A DNA stretch of 64,000 nt, taken from contig NZ_PRDW01000002.1 of assembly GCF_002927045.1 (NCBI RefSeq), positions 248,001 to 312,000 of the forward strand, written 5' to 3'. This stretch comes from Mycetohabitans endofungorum (GTDB lineage: Bacteria; Pseudomonadota; Gammaproteobacteria; Burkholderiales; Burkholderiaceae). The position numbers were made by a program, and so were the translations under genes. Numbering within the stretch: the first letter of the stretch is position 1; each line of letters opens with the position of its first letter. Positions 55,079 through 64,000 of the stretch are shown here, piece by piece. The notes below the pieces were generated by a model that ran no database searches, was not told the origin of the DNA, and saw nothing but the letters and a program-made list of their open reading frames with translations.

Positions 55079-56868
55079 CACAGGTCGTCGATCTGGAAAC
55101 GTTTCAGCGTCTTGACCAGCGTGTCGTTGCGCGGTTCCAGCTTCCGTGCGTCGCGCCACGCCGCGCGGGCCTGGTCGCGATCGCCGTTTTCCCACAGCAC
55201 CTCGCCCAGATGCGCGCCAATCTCCGCGTTCGGCTGCAAGTCGTACGCGCGACGCAGCACCTTCACCGCACCGGCCTTGTCGCCGAGCCGATACTTGATC
55301 CAGCCGACGCTGTCCATGATGAACGCATCGTCCGGTGCCAGCGACGATGCTTTCTCGATCAGCTTGTTGGCCTCGTCCAGCCGCTGGTTGCGGTCCGCGA
55401 GCGAATAGCCAAGTGCGTTATAAGCCTGCGGGTTTTCCGGTTGCAGCCGGATCAGATCGCGCAATTGCTTTTCCATTACGTCGTAGTGACCGTTGCGCTC
55501 GGCGGCCATCGCGTAGTCGTAGGCCAGGTCCGGATCGTCCGGGAACGCCTTAGCCGCTTGCGCGAGCCGCGCCTCGGCCTCGGCATAGCGCTTGGCGTCA
55601 AACAGGATCGCGCTGTCGGTACGCGCGATCAGCGCCGCTTCGCGCGGCGCCACCGGCTTGAGTCTGGCGAGCAGGTTGCGCGCGTCGTCGATCTTGCCGT
55701 CGCGGGCGATGATCTGCGCGCGCGTGATTTGTCCCGCCAGGTATTGCGTGCTTCCGGGCGGGATCTTGTCCAGCCATTGCGACGCAGCCTGGTCATCCTT
55801 TTGCTCGAGCGCGATCTGCGCCAGATAGAGGTATGCCTGGCCCGGATCGGCGTTTGGCTGGCGCTGCGCGGCAGCGACGTACTGTTGCAGGTATTGCTTC
55901 GCGCTCGGCAAGTGCCGCTGCTGGATCTCGATCAGCGCGAGCGCCATCAATGGCAGCAGGTCGTGGCTGTCGTCGTTGGCCAGTCGCGTGAACTCGACCT
56001 TTGCGTCGTCCAACTGGTCGCAGGCCAGATACAACTGGGCGAGCGACATCCGCGCCTCGCGCGCCTGCGGATTCTTCCGCACGTATTGCGACAGCCGCTG
56101 CGTGGCCTCCGCGCGATCCTGCGGCCCGAGCTGCGCGAGCAGCAGCACCGCGGGCAGGAAGTCGGGCTTTTCCTTCAGCGCGGTTTGCAGCGAGTGGCGC
56201 GCGCCATCGCGGTCCTGCGCAAGCGCCTGCTGCCGGGCGATCGCGTAGTTCGCCTCTGGCTTGTCCATGTCGTGGCGCAACAAATTCTGCAGCACATGCA
56301 GGCCCGAGGTGCGGTCCGGTCCGCGCGCCAGCAGCATTTGCAGCCCGATCAGCGCATTGGCACGATGGTCCGGCGCGACCTTGGCCAATTGCTGCTCCAG
56401 CAGCGGCTTGGCTTCGTCGGGCTTGCCGGCCAGCACCAGCAGCGAAGCATCGATTTGCGCGGCACGGTCCGACTGGGGCGCGTACTGTTGCCACAGCTGT
56501 GCCGCGTTCAGCGCGTCGGCCGGGCTTTGCGCAAGCAGCGCGATTTCCGTGGCGCGCTGCGCGAAGCGCGGATCCGTCGTGTCGCGGGCCAGCGCCAGAT
56601 AAGTTTGGTAGGCTGGCGCGGGCTGGTTGCGCTGCAGGGCGATCTCGGCAGCCAGCACCTGGTAGACCACCTGACTAGTCAGCGGCAGGCGCGGTAGCGC
56701 CTTCTGCTCATCGGGCGTCGGCATGCTGATGATATCGGTCAATTCCGGCGAGTCGTTGTCCTGCGCGGCGGCGGGCCGTGCGAGCACGAGCGAGACGGCA
56801 AGCAACGCGGCCGCTGCCGCCGGGCGCGCTGGGCTTCGGTGGAGCAGCTTGGCAAGAAGCAGGTTCAT
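55078..56868 (-). CDS. secreted tetratricopeptide-repeat protein
   Basis: A 596-residue periplasmic protein with a signal peptide (cleavage near AAAQDN) and many TPR units through its length, for example NPQAYNALGYSLADRNQRLDEANKLI, DDAFIMDSVGWIKYRLGDKAGAVKVL and NAEIGAHLGEVLWENGDRDQARAAW near the end. It probably scaffolds envelope proteins; the partner is unknown. It is the first gene of the TPR-lolB-ispE run and is divergent from mutM by about 90 bases. Confidence 0.93.
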   Translation of the reverse strand: MNLLLAKLLHRSPARPAAAAALLAVSLVLARPAAAQDNDSPELTDIISMPTPDEQKALPRLPLTSQVVYQVLAAEIALQRNQPAPAYQTYLALARDTTDPRFAQRATEIALLAQSPADALNAAQLWQQYAPQSDRAAQIDASLLVLAGKPDEAKPLLEQQLAKVAPDHRANALIGLQMLLARGPDRTSGLHVLQNLLRHDMDKPEANYAIARQQALAQDRDGARHSLQTALKEKPDFLPAVLLLAQLGPQDRAEATQRLSQYVRKNPQAREARMSLAQLYLACDQLDDAKVEFTRLANDDSHDLLPLMALALIEIQQRHLPSAKQYLQQYVAAAQRQPNADPGQAYLYLAQIALEQKDDQAASQWLDKIPPGSTQYLAGQITRAQIIARDGKIDDARNLLARLKPVAPREAALIARTDSAILFDAKRYAEAEARLAQAAKAFPDDPDLAYDYAMAAERNGHYDVMEKQLRDLIRLQPENPQAYNALGYSLADRNQRLDEANKLIEKASSLAPDDAFIMDSVGWIKYRLGDKAGAVKVLRRAYDLQPNAEIGAHLGEVLWENGDRDQARAAWRDARKLEPRNDTLVKTLKRFQIDDL

Positions 56869-56959
56869 GAAAATCCAGTCAATGTTTCGATGGATTGTAA
56901 CGCGGTGGCTACAATAGCGGGCGTGGACCACGGTGTGTCCACCCGCCTGCCTGTTAGAC

Positions 56960-57790
56960 ATGCCAGAACTGCCGGAAGTTGAAGTGACGCGACGCGGAAT
57001 CGAACCGTATGTCGCTGGACGACGCGTGCAGCGCGTCGACGTGCGTAATTTCGCGCTGCGCTGGCCGGTGCCGGCCACGCTGGCGCGCGAGCTTGAGCAA
57101 CGCGTGATCCACAAAGTGGAACGGCGCGGCAAGTACCTGCTGTTCGAACTGGACGACGGATGGCTCATCGTGCACTTGGGAATGACCGGCACGCTGCGCG
57201 TGTTGCGCAACTTGCCCGCATTGCCGCCCGCCGCCCGGCACGATCATATCGACTGGATCTTCGATGAGTTCGTGATGCGCTTTCGCGACCCGCGCCGCTT
57301 CGGTGCGGTGTTGTGGCACCCGCGCGCGTCGGGCGGCGTGCTCGAGCATCCGTTACTGGCCAGCCTTGGAGTCGAGCCTTTTTCGAGCGCGTTTTCGGGC
57401 ACACTGCTGCATCGTCGCACGCGCGGGCGCACGGTGTCGATCAAGCAGGCGCTGATGGCCGGCGACATCGTCGTCGGCGTGGGCAACATCTATGCATCCG
57501 AGAGCCTGTTTCGCGCCGGCATTCGGCCGAGTACGCCGGCGGGACGAGTGTCGCTGCCGCGCTATGAACTGCTTGCCGACGCCATTCGCGCGACACTGGC
57601 GGCGGCAATCGACAAAGGTGGCAGCACGTTGCGCGACTTCGTTGGCAGCAACGGCGAGAGTGGTTATTTCCAGCTCGACTATTTCGTCTATGATCGGGCC
57701 GGCCTGCCTTGCCATGCCTGCGGTGTGCCGATCCGGCACATCGTGCAAGGGCAGCGCTCGACCTATTACTGCACGCGCTGCCAGCGCTAA
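56960..57790 (+). CDS. mutM: formamidopyrimidine-DNA glycosylase
   Basis: A 276-residue Fpg/MutM, which removes 8-oxoguanine opposite C. The catalytic Pro2-Glu3 (MPELPEVEV), the helix-two-turn-helix and the C-terminal zinc finger ([24 protein letters not shown]) are intact. ATG 56960 must be the start because Pro2 is catalytic. mutY follows directly, joining two arms of the 8-oxoguanine repair system. Confidence 0.97.
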   Translation: MPELPEVEVTRRGIEPYVAGRRVQRVDVRNFALRWPVPATLARELEQRVIHKVERRGKYLLFELDDGWLIVHLGMTGTLRVLRNLPALPPAARHDHIDWIFDEFVMRFRDPRRFGAVLWHPRASGGVLEHPLLASLGVEPFSSAFSGTLLHRRTRGRTVSIKQALMAGDIVVGVGNIYASESLFRAGIRPSTPAGRVSLPRYELLADAIRATLAAAIDKGGSTLRDFVGSNGESGYFQLDYFVYDRAGLPCHACGVPIRHIVQGQRSTYYCTRCQR

Positions 57791-57799
57791 ATCGACCCC

Positions 57800-58966
57800 T
57801 TGGAGGCCAACATAGAACCAGCTGACTTCGCGCCGCGCCTAATCGCGTGGCAGTGCACGCATGGGCGGCACGACCTGCCGTGGCAGCGCAGCCGAGACCC
57901 GTATCGAGTCTGGCTGTCCGAGATCATGCTGCAGCAGACGCAGGTCTCGACGGTGATTCCGTATTATTCGAGGTTCCTCGCGCGTTTTCCGCACGTTCAC
58001 GCATTGGCGGCTGCCGCGGCTGACGACGTGATGGCACTATGGAGTGGACTGGGATACTACACCCGTGCGCGCAACCTGCACCGGTGCGCGCAGGTCGTCG
58101 TCCAGCAGTATGGCGGCGTGTTCCCGCAGACTGTTGAGCAACTCGCGTCACTGCCGGGAATTGGCCGCTCGACGGCGGCGGCGATTGCGGCATTCTCGTT
58201 CGGCGTGCGCTCGCCGATCCTGGACGGCAATGTCAAACGGGTGCTCGCGCGGATTTTTGGGATTGACGGCTTTCCGGGCGACAAGCGCGTGGAGACCGCG
58301 ATGTGGGCGCTAGCCGAGTCGTTGCTGCCGGCGTCCAGTGACGCATCCGCCGAGGCGTCCAGTGAGGCGACTGGTGAGGCGTCCAATGACGCATCAGATA
58401 ACGTACGCCAGCACGATGGTGCACTGGTCGAGCCCATCGTGGCGTATACGCAAGGACTGATGGACCTGGGGGCGACGCTGTGCGTACGCGGCCGGCCCGC
58501 TTGCGGCCGCTGCCCGTTTGCGCACGCGTGCGTGGCCAATCTGACGGGTCGGCAGCGTGAACTGCCGGCCGCTAGGCCTAAAAAGCCCGTGCCGACGCGC
58601 CGCACGATGATGCTGGTGCTGCGCAGTGCCGATCAGGTGCTGCTCGAGAAACGCCCGCCGTTGGGCATCTGGGGTGGGCTCTGGAGCTTGCCCGAGGCGC
58701 CGGACGCGGACGCGCTCGCCGCGCGTGCAGCGCAACTCGGCGGTGCGCCGGTCGTGCTGGCGCCGCTTGCCCCGCTGGCGCACACATTCACGCATTTTCG
58801 CCTCGAAATCGAGCCGCGGCTCGCGCAACTGGTGGGCGAACCGCGGGCCGTGGTGCGCGACGCGCAGGCGGACACTGCATGGGTGCGGCTGGATGCCATC
58901 GGCGACTATGGCTTGCCCGCGCCGGTGCGCAAGCTGCTCGATGCGCTGGACGGAACGTTGTTGTAG
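57800..58966 (+). CDS. mutY: adenine DNA glycosylase (start codon uncertain)
   Basis: A glycosylase of up to 388 residues that removes A opposite 8-oxoguanine. The catalytic region (SEIMLQQTQVSTVIPYY), the helix-hairpin-helix (LPGIGRSTAAAI), the four-cysteine FeS site (CVRGRPACGRCPFAHAC) and the C-terminal NUDIX-like domain are present. The start is odd: GGAGG at 57802-57806 is followed five bases later by ATA (57812), where homologues begin, while the only standard codon is a TTG at 57800 that overlaps this ribosome site. An insertion of three 8-residue repeats sits before the FeS cluster. Confidence 0.93.
   Translation: MEANIEPADFAPRLIAWQCTHGRHDLPWQRSRDPYRVWLSEIMLQQTQVSTVIPYYSRFLARFPHVHALAAAAADDVMALWSGLGYYTRARNLHRCAQVVVQQYGGVFPQTVEQLASLPGIGRSTAAAIAAFSFGVRSPILDGNVKRVLARIFGIDGFPGDKRVETAMWALAESLLPASSDASAEASSEATGEASNDASDNVRQHDGALVEPIVAYTQGLMDLGATLCVRGRPACGRCPFAHACVANLTGRQRELPAARPKKPVPTRRTMMLVLRSADQVLLEKRPPLGIWGGLWSLPEAPDADALAARAAQLGGAPVVLAPLAPLAHTFTHFRLEIEPRLAQLVGEPRAVVRDAQADTAWVRLDAIGDYGLPAPVRKLLDALDGTLL
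58331..58402 (+). repeat. three 24-bp in-frame tandem repeats inside mutY
   Basis: Copies at 58331, 58355 and 58379 each begin GCGTCCA and encode ASSDASAE, ASSEATGE and ASNDASDN. They form a Ser/Ala/acidic linker between the catalytic domain and the FeS cluster region. Confidence 0.85.
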
Positions 58967-58977
58967 CCCGGGCTACA
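58962..58977. repeat. 16-bp perfect palindrome at the mutY stop codon
   Basis: TGTAGCCCGGGCTACA covers the TAG stop of mutY and lies 18 bases from the end of the convergent LON-domain gene. It could be a protein-binding site or a short hairpin; no T run follows. Confidence 0.6.
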
Positions 58978-58994
58978 GCAGTGGGTGGTGCAGG

Positions 58995-59633
58995 TTACAG
59001 CAGTTGGTGCTGCAGCATGTAGTGGTGCACGACGTCGATCCGCGCGCCAGCATCGAGGACTTCCATCAGTTTTTGCCGCGCGCGCGCGGAGATCGGCAGA
59101 ACTTCGGCGAGCCGGTTGGATACCCAGCTTGGATCGTCGAACGCGTACGGCTCGATGAATGGCAGATTGCCCGGGCTGCGCTCGGACAGCGTGGCAACGA
59201 TTCGCTCGAGCACCTCTGCGCACGCGCCGAACTTCGCGACGCGCTCGTCGCCGTTCAGCGGGCGGTCCTCGGGCAGCAACTGCACCTGGCCGCGTAGCAA
59301 GCCGTTGGGCTCAGTCCGATGCGACAACAACCGGAAGCGGCGCGTGCCTCGGGCGCGGATATGCATCAGGCCGAAACGCTCCACGTCGCAATCGACGATC
59401 TCGGCCAGACAGCCGATCGATTCGGGCACCGGCGGATCGTCCTGCTGGATCACCTCACTGCCGCTCTTGAGCAGGCATACGCCGAACGGCGCATGATCGC
59501 GCAGGCAGTCACGGGTCATGTCCTGGTAGCGGGCCTCGAACACCTTCAACGGCAGCAGGCCACCAGGAAACAGCACCGTGCGCAACGGGAACAGAGGCAG
59601 CTTAGCAAGGGTATCGGACGGGACGGTTGACAT
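58995..59633 (-). CDS. LON N-terminal substrate-binding domain protein
   Basis: A 212-residue protein consisting of the Lon N-terminal (LAN) domain only: LPLFPLRTVLFPGGLLPLKVFEARYQDM at the start and CEF-like LMHIRARGTRRFRLL in the middle. No ATPase or protease domain follows, as usual for this stand-alone family. ATG 59633 is used. The function is unknown; substrate recognition is inferred from Lon. Confidence 0.93.
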   Translation of the reverse strand: MSTVPSDTLAKLPLFPLRTVLFPGGLLPLKVFEARYQDMTRDCLRDHAPFGVCLLKSGSEVIQQDDPPVPESIGCLAEIVDCDVERFGLMHIRARGTRRFRLLSHRTEPNGLLRGQVQLLPEDRPLNGDERVAKFGACAEVLERIVATLSERSPGNLPFIEPYAFDDPSWVSNRLAEVLPISARARQKLMEVLDAGARIDVVHHYMLQHQLL

Positions 59634-59658
59634 ACGTTTCGTGCTCGGTTTGGCGCGG

Positions 59659-60573
59659 CTAGCCGGGCGCTCGGGCCGATGTGCTGGCAAACGACGCGCT
59701 GCCACCGTGCGCGCCGGCGATCTCGCGATGTCGCACCAGCACGTTTGCGTCGCTCGCGAAGCGCGCGGCGAGTGCCTCGGCAATGTAGACGGAGCGATGC
59801 TGCCCGCCGGTGCAGCCGATCGCCACGGTCAGGTACGCGCGATTGTCGGCGCAGAAATGCGGCAACCACTTGGACAGGTACTCGGCGATATCGTCGATCA
59901 TCGCGCCGACCAGCGGCGTGGCGGCAAGAAAGTCGATCACCGGCCGATTGAGCCCCGTCAGCGGCCGCAGCTCCCGGTCATAATAGGGATTAGGCAGAGT
60001 CCGCACGTCAAATACCAGATCGGCGTCCAGCGGAATGCCGCGCTTGAAGCCGAACGACTGGAACATTAGCGCGAGACCGGTTTGATCGTGTTCGATGAAC
60101 TGCTTGACCCAGGCGCGCAGCGTGTTCGCGCGCAGGCTGCTGGTGTCGATCTGGTGCCCGAATTCCGCCAGATTGGCCACCAGCTCCCGTTCGTGCTCGA
60201 TTGCATCGGCCAGCGAAGCCTGTATGCCATCGAGCGCGTCGTCCGCCATTGACGCGGACAGCGGGTGCTTGCGGCGCGTCTCGGAGAACCGCTGGATGAG
60301 TGATTGCGTGCTTGCATTCAAGAACAGCACGCGAACGTCGTGAGTGTGGCCGAGGGCACGGATAATTTCCGGCATTTCGTCCAGCGAGCGCGCCGAGCGC
60401 GCGTCGATCGCGACGCCGAGCCGCGCCTGTCCCTCCCGGGATAGGAACGCCACGAGTTCCGGCAGGAACCGTGGCGGTAGGTTGTCGACGCAGTAGTAGC
60501 CGGCATCCTCGAGCGCCGCGAGCGCCACCGATTTGCCGGACCCGGACATGCCGGTGATCAGGATGATTCGCAT
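59659..60573 (-). CDS. rapZ: RNase adapter protein RapZ
   Basis: A 304-residue RapZ/YvcJ P-loop protein. Walker A is GMSGSGKS (about residues 8-15), followed by [10 protein letters not shown], and the C-terminal domain has [13 protein letters not shown]. In enteric bacteria RapZ binds small RNAs controlling glucosamine-6-phosphate synthase; whether this holds here is not known. ATG 60573 places the P-loop at the usual position. It is part of the conserved rpoN-hpf-ptsN-hprK-rapZ cluster. Confidence 0.96.
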   Translation of the reverse strand: MRIILITGMSGSGKSVALAALEDAGYYCVDNLPPRFLPELVAFLSREGQARLGVAIDARSARSLDEMPEIIRALGHTHDVRVLFLNASTQSLIQRFSETRRKHPLSASMADDALDGIQASLADAIEHERELVANLAEFGHQIDTSSLRANTLRAWVKQFIEHDQTGLALMFQSFGFKRGIPLDADLVFDVRTLPNPYYDRELRPLTGLNRPVIDFLAATPLVGAMIDDIAEYLSKWLPHFCADNRAYLTVAIGCTGGQHRSVYIAEALAARFASDANVLVRHREIAGAHGGSASFASTSARAPG

Positions 60574-60626
60574 CGAGTCAGGGTTCATGCGTTTCATCAT
60601 AGCAGCGCCGCAGCGCTTCGGGCCGC

Positions 60627-61595
60627 TCAGATCAGCTTGCCTGGAAATTGTCCGTCCGGATCCTGCATCGCGAGCCGCTGGCGCTCCATAAAATCGCGCA
60701 ACGTATCGATGCCGCGCAATTGTAGAATCGTGTTGCGCACGGCGGCTTCGACCAGCACGGCCAGGTTGCGGCCGGCCGCAACCTGGATCGTGACCTTGCT
60801 GATCGGCAAGCCCAGCACGTCAACCGTCTGGCTTTCTAGCGGCAAGCGTTGGAATTCGCCGTCGGGGCGGCGCACTAGCTGCACGATCAGCTTGAGTTTC
60901 ATTTTTCGACGCACCGCGGTTTCGCCGAAAATCGTCTTGATGTCGAGCAGCCCGAGGCCGCGTACCTCCAGCAGGTTCTGCAGTAGCGGCGGGCAGCGGC
61001 CTTCGACGAAATCTGGTCCGAGCCGCACGAAGTCGACCGCATCATCTGCGACCAGCCCATGGCCGCGGCTGATCAGCTCCAGCCCCAGTTCGCTCTTGCC
61101 CAGCCCCGAGTCGCCAGTCAGCAGCACCCCCATGCCGAGGATGTCGAGGAACACGCCGTGCAGCGTTGCGCGCGGCGCCAGGATACGTGACATGTACAGC
61201 CGCAGGCTGTCGATCACGGCGGCGGCGGACATCGGCGTGGTGAACAGCGGCGTCGAGGAGCGCGTGCAGCGAAGCACCAGCTCCGGCGGCGCCGCCACGC
61301 CGCCGGCCACGACCAGGAACGGCGGTTCAAGGGCGATCAGCTCGGCCATGTTGCGTGAGCGGTCCTCATCGCTTTGCCGCTGGTAGTAATTGACCTCGGC
61401 TTCGCCCAGCACCTGGATCCGGTTCGGATGGATCAGGTTCAAGTGGCCGACCAGATCGGCGCTGGAGGTCGCATTGGCGACGGTTTCCGTCGAGAAACCG
61501 CGGTCCCAGCCTTCATGACCCGTCAGCCAACTCAGCTTCAGCGAAGCGGCGTTGTCGTCGAAGATGCTTTGCGCGTTGATGCTGGACGTATCCAT
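60627..61595 (-). CDS. hprK: HPr kinase/phosphorylase
   Basis: A 322-residue bifunctional enzyme acting on Ser46 of HPr. The N-terminal domain (about 1-130) is followed by the catalytic domain with the P-loop [19 protein letters not shown] and the signature motif [15 protein letters not shown]. HPr in this window keeps Ser46, so the substrate is present. It lies between rapZ and ptsN. Confidence 0.97.
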   Translation of the reverse strand: MDTSSINAQSIFDDNAASLKLSWLTGHEGWDRGFSTETVANATSSADLVGHLNLIHPNRIQVLGEAEVNYYQRQSDEDRSRNMAELIALEPPFLVVAGGVAAPPELVLRCTRSSTPLFTTPMSAAAVIDSLRLYMSRILAPRATLHGVFLDILGMGVLLTGDSGLGKSELGLELISRGHGLVADDAVDFVRLGPDFVEGRCPPLLQNLLEVRGLGLLDIKTIFGETAVRRKMKLKLIVQLVRRPDGEFQRLPLESQTVDVLGLPISKVTIQVAAGRNLAVLVEAAVRNTILQLRGIDTLRDFMERQRLAMQDPDGQFPGKLI

Positions 61596-61692
61596 GGTGG
61601 CCTTCTCGGGTTGCGTCGCGCGGCGCTGCTCATCGCGGTGCGCGACGCATGCGCTTGAATCTATTGTGTTAGAAGCGCACGCGTCGCGGCGA

Positions 61693-62148
61693 TTAGGGTT
61701 GCCACTGAGTCAGCAGTTGGTGCAGCGCGCCACGGTCCGGCTCGGTGGACAGACTCTTGCGCGCTTGCTGGTCCGACAACAGTTGTGCGATCTCGGACAG
61801 GATTTCGAGATGTTGCTGCGTCGCCTGTTCTGGCACAAGCAGAAAGATCAGCAATTGGACCGGCTGGCCGTCCGGCGACTCGAACGGAATGGGTTCAGCA
61901 AGCCGCACAAATGCCGCCAGCGGCTGCTTCAGCCCCTTAATGCGCCCATGCGGGATCGCCACGCCTTCGCCGAGACCGGTCGAGCCGAGCCGTTCGCGCG
62001 CAAACAGGTTATCGGTGACGACGCTACGGGCAATGCCGTTTTGATTTTCGAAGATCAGGCCGGCTTGTTCGAAAACCCGCTTCTTGCTGGTCACGGACAG
62101 ACCCAGCACGACATTCTCAATTGGCAGGATTTTAGCTAGACGATTCAT
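61693..62148 (-). CDS. ptsN: nitrogen-regulatory PTS IIA protein
   Basis: A 151-residue EIIA-Ntr of the fructose family. The phosphorylated histidine is in [13 protein letters not shown]. It takes phosphate from HPr or NPr and in other bacteria controls potassium transport and stress responses by binding partners. It stands between hprK and hpf. On the minus strand a TATAAT at 62274-62279 could be its -10 element, but the -35 is unclear. Confidence 0.96.
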   Translation of the reverse strand: MNRLAKILPIENVVLGLSVTSKKRVFEQAGLIFENQNGIARSVVTDNLFARERLGSTGLGEGVAIPHGRIKGLKQPLAAFVRLAEPIPFESPDGQPVQLLIFLLVPEQATQQHLEILSEIAQLLSDQQARKSLSTEPDRGALHQLLTQWQP

Positions 62149-62353
62149 AGGGACAGGCGAAAAGCAGTTGTATCGCGCACGGGCTGTCGGCCAGCACTGG
62201 GGGCCGCGCGACGACTCACGGCAGACGCTTTCCGGCTGATGATTTTATAGGTGGCAACTATGGTAACCAAAACATTATAGATCAGGCGAGTTGCGCATGG
62301 TGCAACGCGCCAACGCGGGTTCGGTCCACGCGATACAACGCGTGCGGGTAATG

Positions 62354-62379
62354 AAAAAGCCGCCCGGTGCGGGCGGCTT
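62354..62379 (-). terminator. rho-independent terminator of hpf
   Basis: On the minus strand AAGCCGCCC/GGGCGGCTT with a five-base loop is followed by a T run, 24 bases past the hpf stop. It separates hpf from ptsN. Confidence 0.9.
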
Positions 62380-62402
62380 GCCAACGCGGATCCGATCCGC
62401 GC

Positions 62403-62753
62403 TCAGAATGCCGGTTGCTCGGGAACAGGCGCGTACTTGATCGCCTGATGCTGGTGACCTTGCAGCCGGTCCTTATAACGCAATACCTGACGGTCGAGTT
62501 TGTCGATCAGCATGTCGATCGCCGCATACAGGTCGCCATTCGCGCTCTCGACAAAGATGTCCTTGCCCTTCAGGTGCAGGTTGACCTCCACCCTTTGCCG
62601 TTTTTCCTTTTCCTTGTGATTGTCTACGGCCAGTAGCACAGTACCATCGATCACCTGGTCAAAATGCCTGAGCACTCGTTCGAGCTTCACGACCACATAT
62701 TCGCGCAGGGCGGGCGTGACTTCCAGGTGGTGTCCACTGATCTTCAGATTCAT
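62403..62753 (-). CDS. hpf: ribosome hibernation-promoting factor (HPF/YfiA)
   Basis: A 116-residue short-type hibernation factor that binds the 30S subunit in stationary phase. [32 protein letters not shown] and [35 protein letters not shown] are family segments. ATG 62753 is the usual start. It is directly downstream of rpoN, as in most Proteobacteria. Confidence 0.96.
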   Translation of the reverse strand: MNLKISGHHLEVTPALREYVVVKLERVLRHFDQVIDGTVLLAVDNHKEKEKRQRVEVNLHLKGKDIFVESANGDLYAAIDMLIDKLDRQVLRYKDRLQGHQHQAIKYAPVPEQPAF

Positions 62754-62940
62754 AGCTGCCTCTCCGTGCTCAATAGCCGCTGGCGCAAAGGCATGATCCG
62801 GCGCCGCTCGAGCCTCGTCCCGCTTGTAGCGTGCACCCCGTCGTGACGAAAAAGGAGTGGCGGGCCGATATCGGCCGGCTCCTGACCATATTCCATCTAA
62901 GCGCCGCGGCCGGTAAACGCCCACCGCAACATGCAGTAGG

Positions 62941-64000
62941 CTATAACGACTTACGCATGCTAACAGCCGGAATCTTCAGCGCTTCGCGATATTTCGCCAC
63001 AGTTCGGCGTGCGATCACGAAGCCCTGTTCGGCCAGCAGTTCAGCGATGCGGCTGTCTGAAAGAGGTGATTTCGGGTCTTCGGCTCCTATCAGTTGCTTG
63101 ATGAGCGCGCGGATCGCGGTCGATGACGCCGCGCCCCCCGTATCGGTCGACACGTGCGAGCCAAAGAAGTACTTGAACTCGAGCGTCCCAAAGGGCGTCA
63201 GCATGTACTTCCCGGTCGTGACTCGCGATACGGTCGACTCATGCAAGCCCAGCGTATCAGCAATTTCTCGTAAAACCAAGGGGCGCATCGCGATCTCGCC
63301 ATGCACAAAAAAACTGCGCTGACGCTCGACGATTGCTTGTGCGACGCGCAAAATCGTGTCAAATCGTTGCTGGATGTTCTTGATCAGCCAGCGCGCTTCT
63401 TGCAGTTGCTGGCGCAACGAACCGCTGCCTGGGTCACCCCGGTTGCTGCGCAGGATGTTCGCGTACAAGTGGTTGACCCGCAGCCGCGGCACGACTTCAC
63501 GGTTCAACTCCGCCTGCCATCCCTGTGAGGTTTTCTTCACGATGATGTCCGGCGCCACGTAGTCGGCCTCGACCTTGCCGTACGCGGCGCCGGGGAACGG
63601 CTCGAGCGAGCGGATCAGCGCGTGCGCGTCGCGCAGCGCGTCGTCGCTGGCCTTCAGATGCTTGCGCAGACGCGTGAAGTCGCGCGCCGCCAGCAACTCC
63701 AGGTAGTTCGACACGATTTCCAGCGCCAGCGTGCGCGTGGCGCTCGGCTCCAGCCGCAACAATTGCAGCTTCAGGCATTCGGACGCCGAGCGCGCCCCGA
63801 CCCCAGCCGGATCGAAGCTGTGCAGCAGCGCGAGCGCCGCGTTCAACTCATCGGCGTCGACCTCAAGCTCGGCCGGCAAGTCGGCGAGGATTTCGTCGCA
63901 GCTCGCGCTCAGGTAGCCATCGTCGTCCAGCGACTCGATCAGAAACGTGACCAGCGCGCGGTCGCGCGAGCTAGCCTTGGTCAGGCGCAACTGCGCGCCC
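62941..64000 (-). CDS. rpoN: RNA polymerase sigma-54 factor (5' end outside window)
   Basis: The last 353 or so residues of sigma-54. The core-binding domain, the helix-turn-helix ([20 protein letters not shown]) and the RpoN box ([10 protein letters not shown]) that reads the -24 element are complete; the N-terminal activator-interaction region lies beyond the window edge. The frame is open to the last base. It should transcribe the glnK-amtB promoter at 12571. Confidence 0.97.
   Translation of the reverse strand, partial: GAQLRLTKASSRDRALVTFLIESLDDDGYLSASCDEILADLPAELEVDADELNAALALLHSFDPAGVGARSASECLKLQLLRLEPSATRTLALEIVSNYLELLAARDFTRLRKHLKASDDALRDAHALIRSLEPFPGAAYGKVEADYVAPDIIVKKTSQGWQAELNREVVPRLRVNHLYANILRSNRGDPGSGSLRQQLQEARWLIKNIQQRFDTILRVAQAIVERQRSFFVHGEIAMRPLVLREIADTLGLHESTVSRVTTGKYMLTPFGTLEFKYFFGSHVSTDTGGAASSTAIRALIKQLIGAEDPKSPLSDSRIAELLAEQGFVIARRTVAKYREALKIPAVSMRKSL

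Noticed and set aside
54907-56697. 596-residue open frame on the plus strand
   Set aside because: Antisense to the TPR and lolB genes, whose products have clear signal peptides and repeats; this frame has no recognisable domain.

Overview
The window is core chromosome of a GC-rich betaproteobacterium of the family Burkholderiaceae. This rests on the proteins themselves (proteobacterial-type GshA, UbiK, CydP, DUF2244/DUF2909/DUF2970 oxidase companions) and on gene blocks that, from memory, follow Burkholderia chromosome 1: lipB-lipA, glnK-amtB-gshA-gshB-PTS, rhodanese-grxC-secB-gpsA, the ctaC-to-SCO oxidase cluster, cydAB-rpoH, ftsY-rsmD-coaD, rplY-prs-tRNA-ispE-lolB, and rapZ-hprK-ptsN-hpf-rpoN. 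Four decayed genes and several neighbours I would expect but do not find (ctaG, metN/metI) suggest a lineage undergoing genome reduction. A Mycetohabitans-like fungal endosymbiont is my best guess, but that is inference. I see no insertion sequence, prophage, integrase, CRISPR array, toxin-antitoxin pair or secondary-metabolite genes.

Layout. 1-2.3 kb: end of an Mla-like lipid-transport operon (ATPase, MCE protein, lipoprotein). 2.3-5 kb: ferredoxin, hydrolase, the penicillin-binding carboxypeptidase DacA and a DUF493 protein. 5.1-8.4 kb: a LysR regulator, a DUF2917 protein and the lipoate genes lipB-lipA. 8.7-12.2 kb: a membrane thioredoxin, a lipoprotein, comM and ubiK, with a 430-bp gene-free gap holding DnaA-box-like 9-mers. 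12.3-14.6 kb: glnK-amtB behind a sigma-54 promoter and an NtrC-type site. 14.9-20.2 kb: glutathione synthesis (gshA, gshB), then a mannose-family PTS IIA, HPr and enzyme I. 20.2-23.5 kb: MoeB/ThiF-like protein, CtpA protease, GpmA. 23.6-28.8 kb: rhodanese-grxC-secB-gpsA, a broken macrodomain gene, trmL, comF and a BioC-like methyltransferase. 28.9-38.2 kb: aa3-type cytochrome oxidase with its assembly factors, lacking ctaG at its usual place. 38.3-42.6 kb: an orphan MetQ and cytochrome bd (cydP-cydA-cydB-cydX). 42.8-46.9 kb: rpoH under a CIRCE operator, PagL, an NTF2-like protein, a ybiB remnant, an FAH-family hydrolase and a maiA remnant. 46.9-53.4 kb: ftsY, rsmD, coaD, ferredoxin, pth, rplY, prs, tRNA-Gln. 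53.4-64 kb: ispE, lolB, a TPR protein, mutM, mutY, a LON-domain protein, rapZ, hprK, ptsN, hpf and the 3' two thirds of rpoN.

How the parts work together. Enzyme I, HPr with His15 and Ser46, the IIA protein, PtsN and HPr kinase make a complete-looking regulatory PTS, but no PTS sugar permease is present, so its job here is probably signalling. RpoN, whose gene ends the window, should read the sigma-54 promoter found in front of glnK. Two terminal oxidases, one cytochrome c oxidase and one quinol oxidase, lie within 14 kb. RpoH is placed under HrcA control by a perfect CIRCE element covering its promoter.

I found no convincing new multi-gene system. The items most worth checking are the missing ctaG, the CIRCE-rpoH and NtrC/sigma-54-glnK control regions, the gene remnants, the probable AUA start of mutY, the DnaA-box cluster, and several small tandem repeats in intergenic or linker positions.
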